Source: Sphingopyxis sp.
GTDB taxonomy: Bacteria; Pseudomonadota; Alphaproteobacteria; Sphingomonadales; Sphingomonadaceae
Reading direction: 5' to 3'
Assembly: GCA_013911715.1 (NCBI GenBank)
Contig: JACEST010000134.1
Coordinates: forward strand, 1 to 5,714
DNA: 5,714 nt
The notes under the pieces were generated by a model. The model ran no database searches. It was given only the letters and a program-made list of their open reading frames with translations, and was not told the origin of the DNA. The position numbers and the translations under genes are program-made. Shown in pieces: positions 5,100-5,714 of the stretch (within the stretch, counting starts at the first letter, position 1; each line of letters starts with the position of its first letter).

Positions 5100-5714
5100 A
5101 TTCGCCGCGCCAATTTGCGCACTGGCGCTGGCCGCATGCGGCAGCGTCGACGGGTCGTCTGGCATTGCAGCCCAGCGCGCCACGAGCGGCGCGGCCCCCA
5201 CCTCAATCGTCAGCGACAGCCCGGTCAAAATCGGCGATCCCTTCATCATTGACGGTGTCACCCACACGCCGCGCGACGTCATCGATTATGACGATGTCGG
5301 CTATGCCAGCTGGTACGGCGCCGAGTTCGCCGGACGCGCGACCGCGAACGGTGAGGTGTTTAACCCCGCCCATTTTAGCGCCGCGCACAAGACCCTGCCG
5401 CTCCCCAGCTATGTCGAAGTGACGTCATTGGAGAATGGGCGCACCATCCTCGTCCGCGTCAATGATCGCGGGCCGATGGACAACCGCCGCCTGATCGATT
5501 TGTCAGAGGCGGCCGCGCGGCAATTGGGAATTGCCGACCAGCCCGCTGCCGTGCGTGTGCGCCGCGTCAACCCGCCCTTGTCCGAACGCGAACAATTGCG
5601 CGCCGGACTGCCCGTGCCCGAACGGCTAGCGACGCTGGCGTCGCTGCTCGCGGTGCTGCGCGCCAAGGCGGCCGCGCTGCCCCCGGCGACAAGCGTTCCG
5701 GCGGTGGCCGTGGC
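5083..5714 (+). CDS. rlpA: Septal ring lytic transglycosylase RlpA, lipoprotein (partial, runs off right edge)
   Basis: An open frame starts at ATG 5083, inside the end of the transglycosylase gene, and remains open to the window end (210 codons seen). It begins MKLFVRFAAPICALALAAC, a lipoprotein signal with lipobox LAAC and lipidated Cys19; +2 Gly suggests outer-membrane sorting. The double-psi beta-barrel domain follows: GYASWYGAEFAGRATANGE (73-91), AAHKTLPLPSYVEV (100-113), NGRTILVRVNDRGPM (118-132), RRLIDLSEAAARQLG (135-149). E91, H102 and D128 have the same mutual spacing (11 and 26) as the E120, H131 and D157 that I recall as important in Pseudomonas aeruginosa RlpA, which cleaves peptide-free glycan strands at division septa. 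A Pro/Ala-rich linker starts after about residue 164; a C-terminal SPOR domain would lie outside the window. AGGA (5069-5072) is 10 nt before the start. Confidence 0.93.
   Translation, partial: MKLFVRFAAPICALALAACGSVDGSSGIAAQRATSGAAPTSIVSDSPVKIGDPFIIDGVTHTPRDVIDYDDVGYASWYGAEFAGRATANGEVFNPAHFSAAHKTLPLPSYVEVTSLENGRTILVRVNDRGPMDNRRLIDLSEAAARQLGIADQPAAVRVRRVNPPLSEREQLRAGLPVPERLATLASLLAVLRAKAAALPPATSVPAVAV

Overview
The window looks like the chromosome of an alphaproteobacterium, most likely a sphingomonad (Sphingopyxis, Sphingomonas or a relative). The base composition is GC-rich. A gcrA cell-cycle regulator is present, which is an alphaproteobacterial gene. The HspQ, ABC-2 permease and CDP-alcohol transferase proteins read like sphingomonad versions from memory. 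No search was run, so the genus is inference.

Left part (1-1700): the first 34 codons of gcrA run off the left edge on the minus strand. Divergent from it is an ABC-2 transporter permease (201-1067) with no ATPase gene beside it. The permease converges on hspQ (1163-1546, minus), and the gap between their stop codons is almost filled by a REPIN-like double palindrome (1077-1155).

Middle part (1699-3941): this segment is bracketed by two inverted tRNA-Ser genes, anticodon CGA on plus and UGA on minus. On the minus strand the order is tRNA-Ser(UGA), a concentrative nucleoside transporter (CNT) family protein, a second REPIN-like element of a different sequence family, and a YnjF-like CDP-alcohol phosphatidyltransferase. 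The transferase ends 6 bp from the 3' end of tRNA-Ser(CGA). The transporter keeps the residues equivalent to the ribose-binding set of the Vibrio CNT structure, but has Val-Val where the base-contacting Gln-Thr is expected.

Right part (4029-5714): a MltB-family lytic transglycosylase overlaps by 17 bp with an rlpA-type lipoprotein gene that runs off the right edge. The two should work together in septal peptidoglycan remodelling; RlpA cleaves glycan strands stripped of peptides.

Most of the window is ordinary housekeeping and envelope content. I see no integrase, transposase, CRISPR, toxin-antitoxin or defence genes and no evidence of an undescribed multi-gene system. The points most worth a second look are the altered substrate motif of the CNT transporter, the REPIN that ends 10 nt from a start codon, and the orphan ABC permease.
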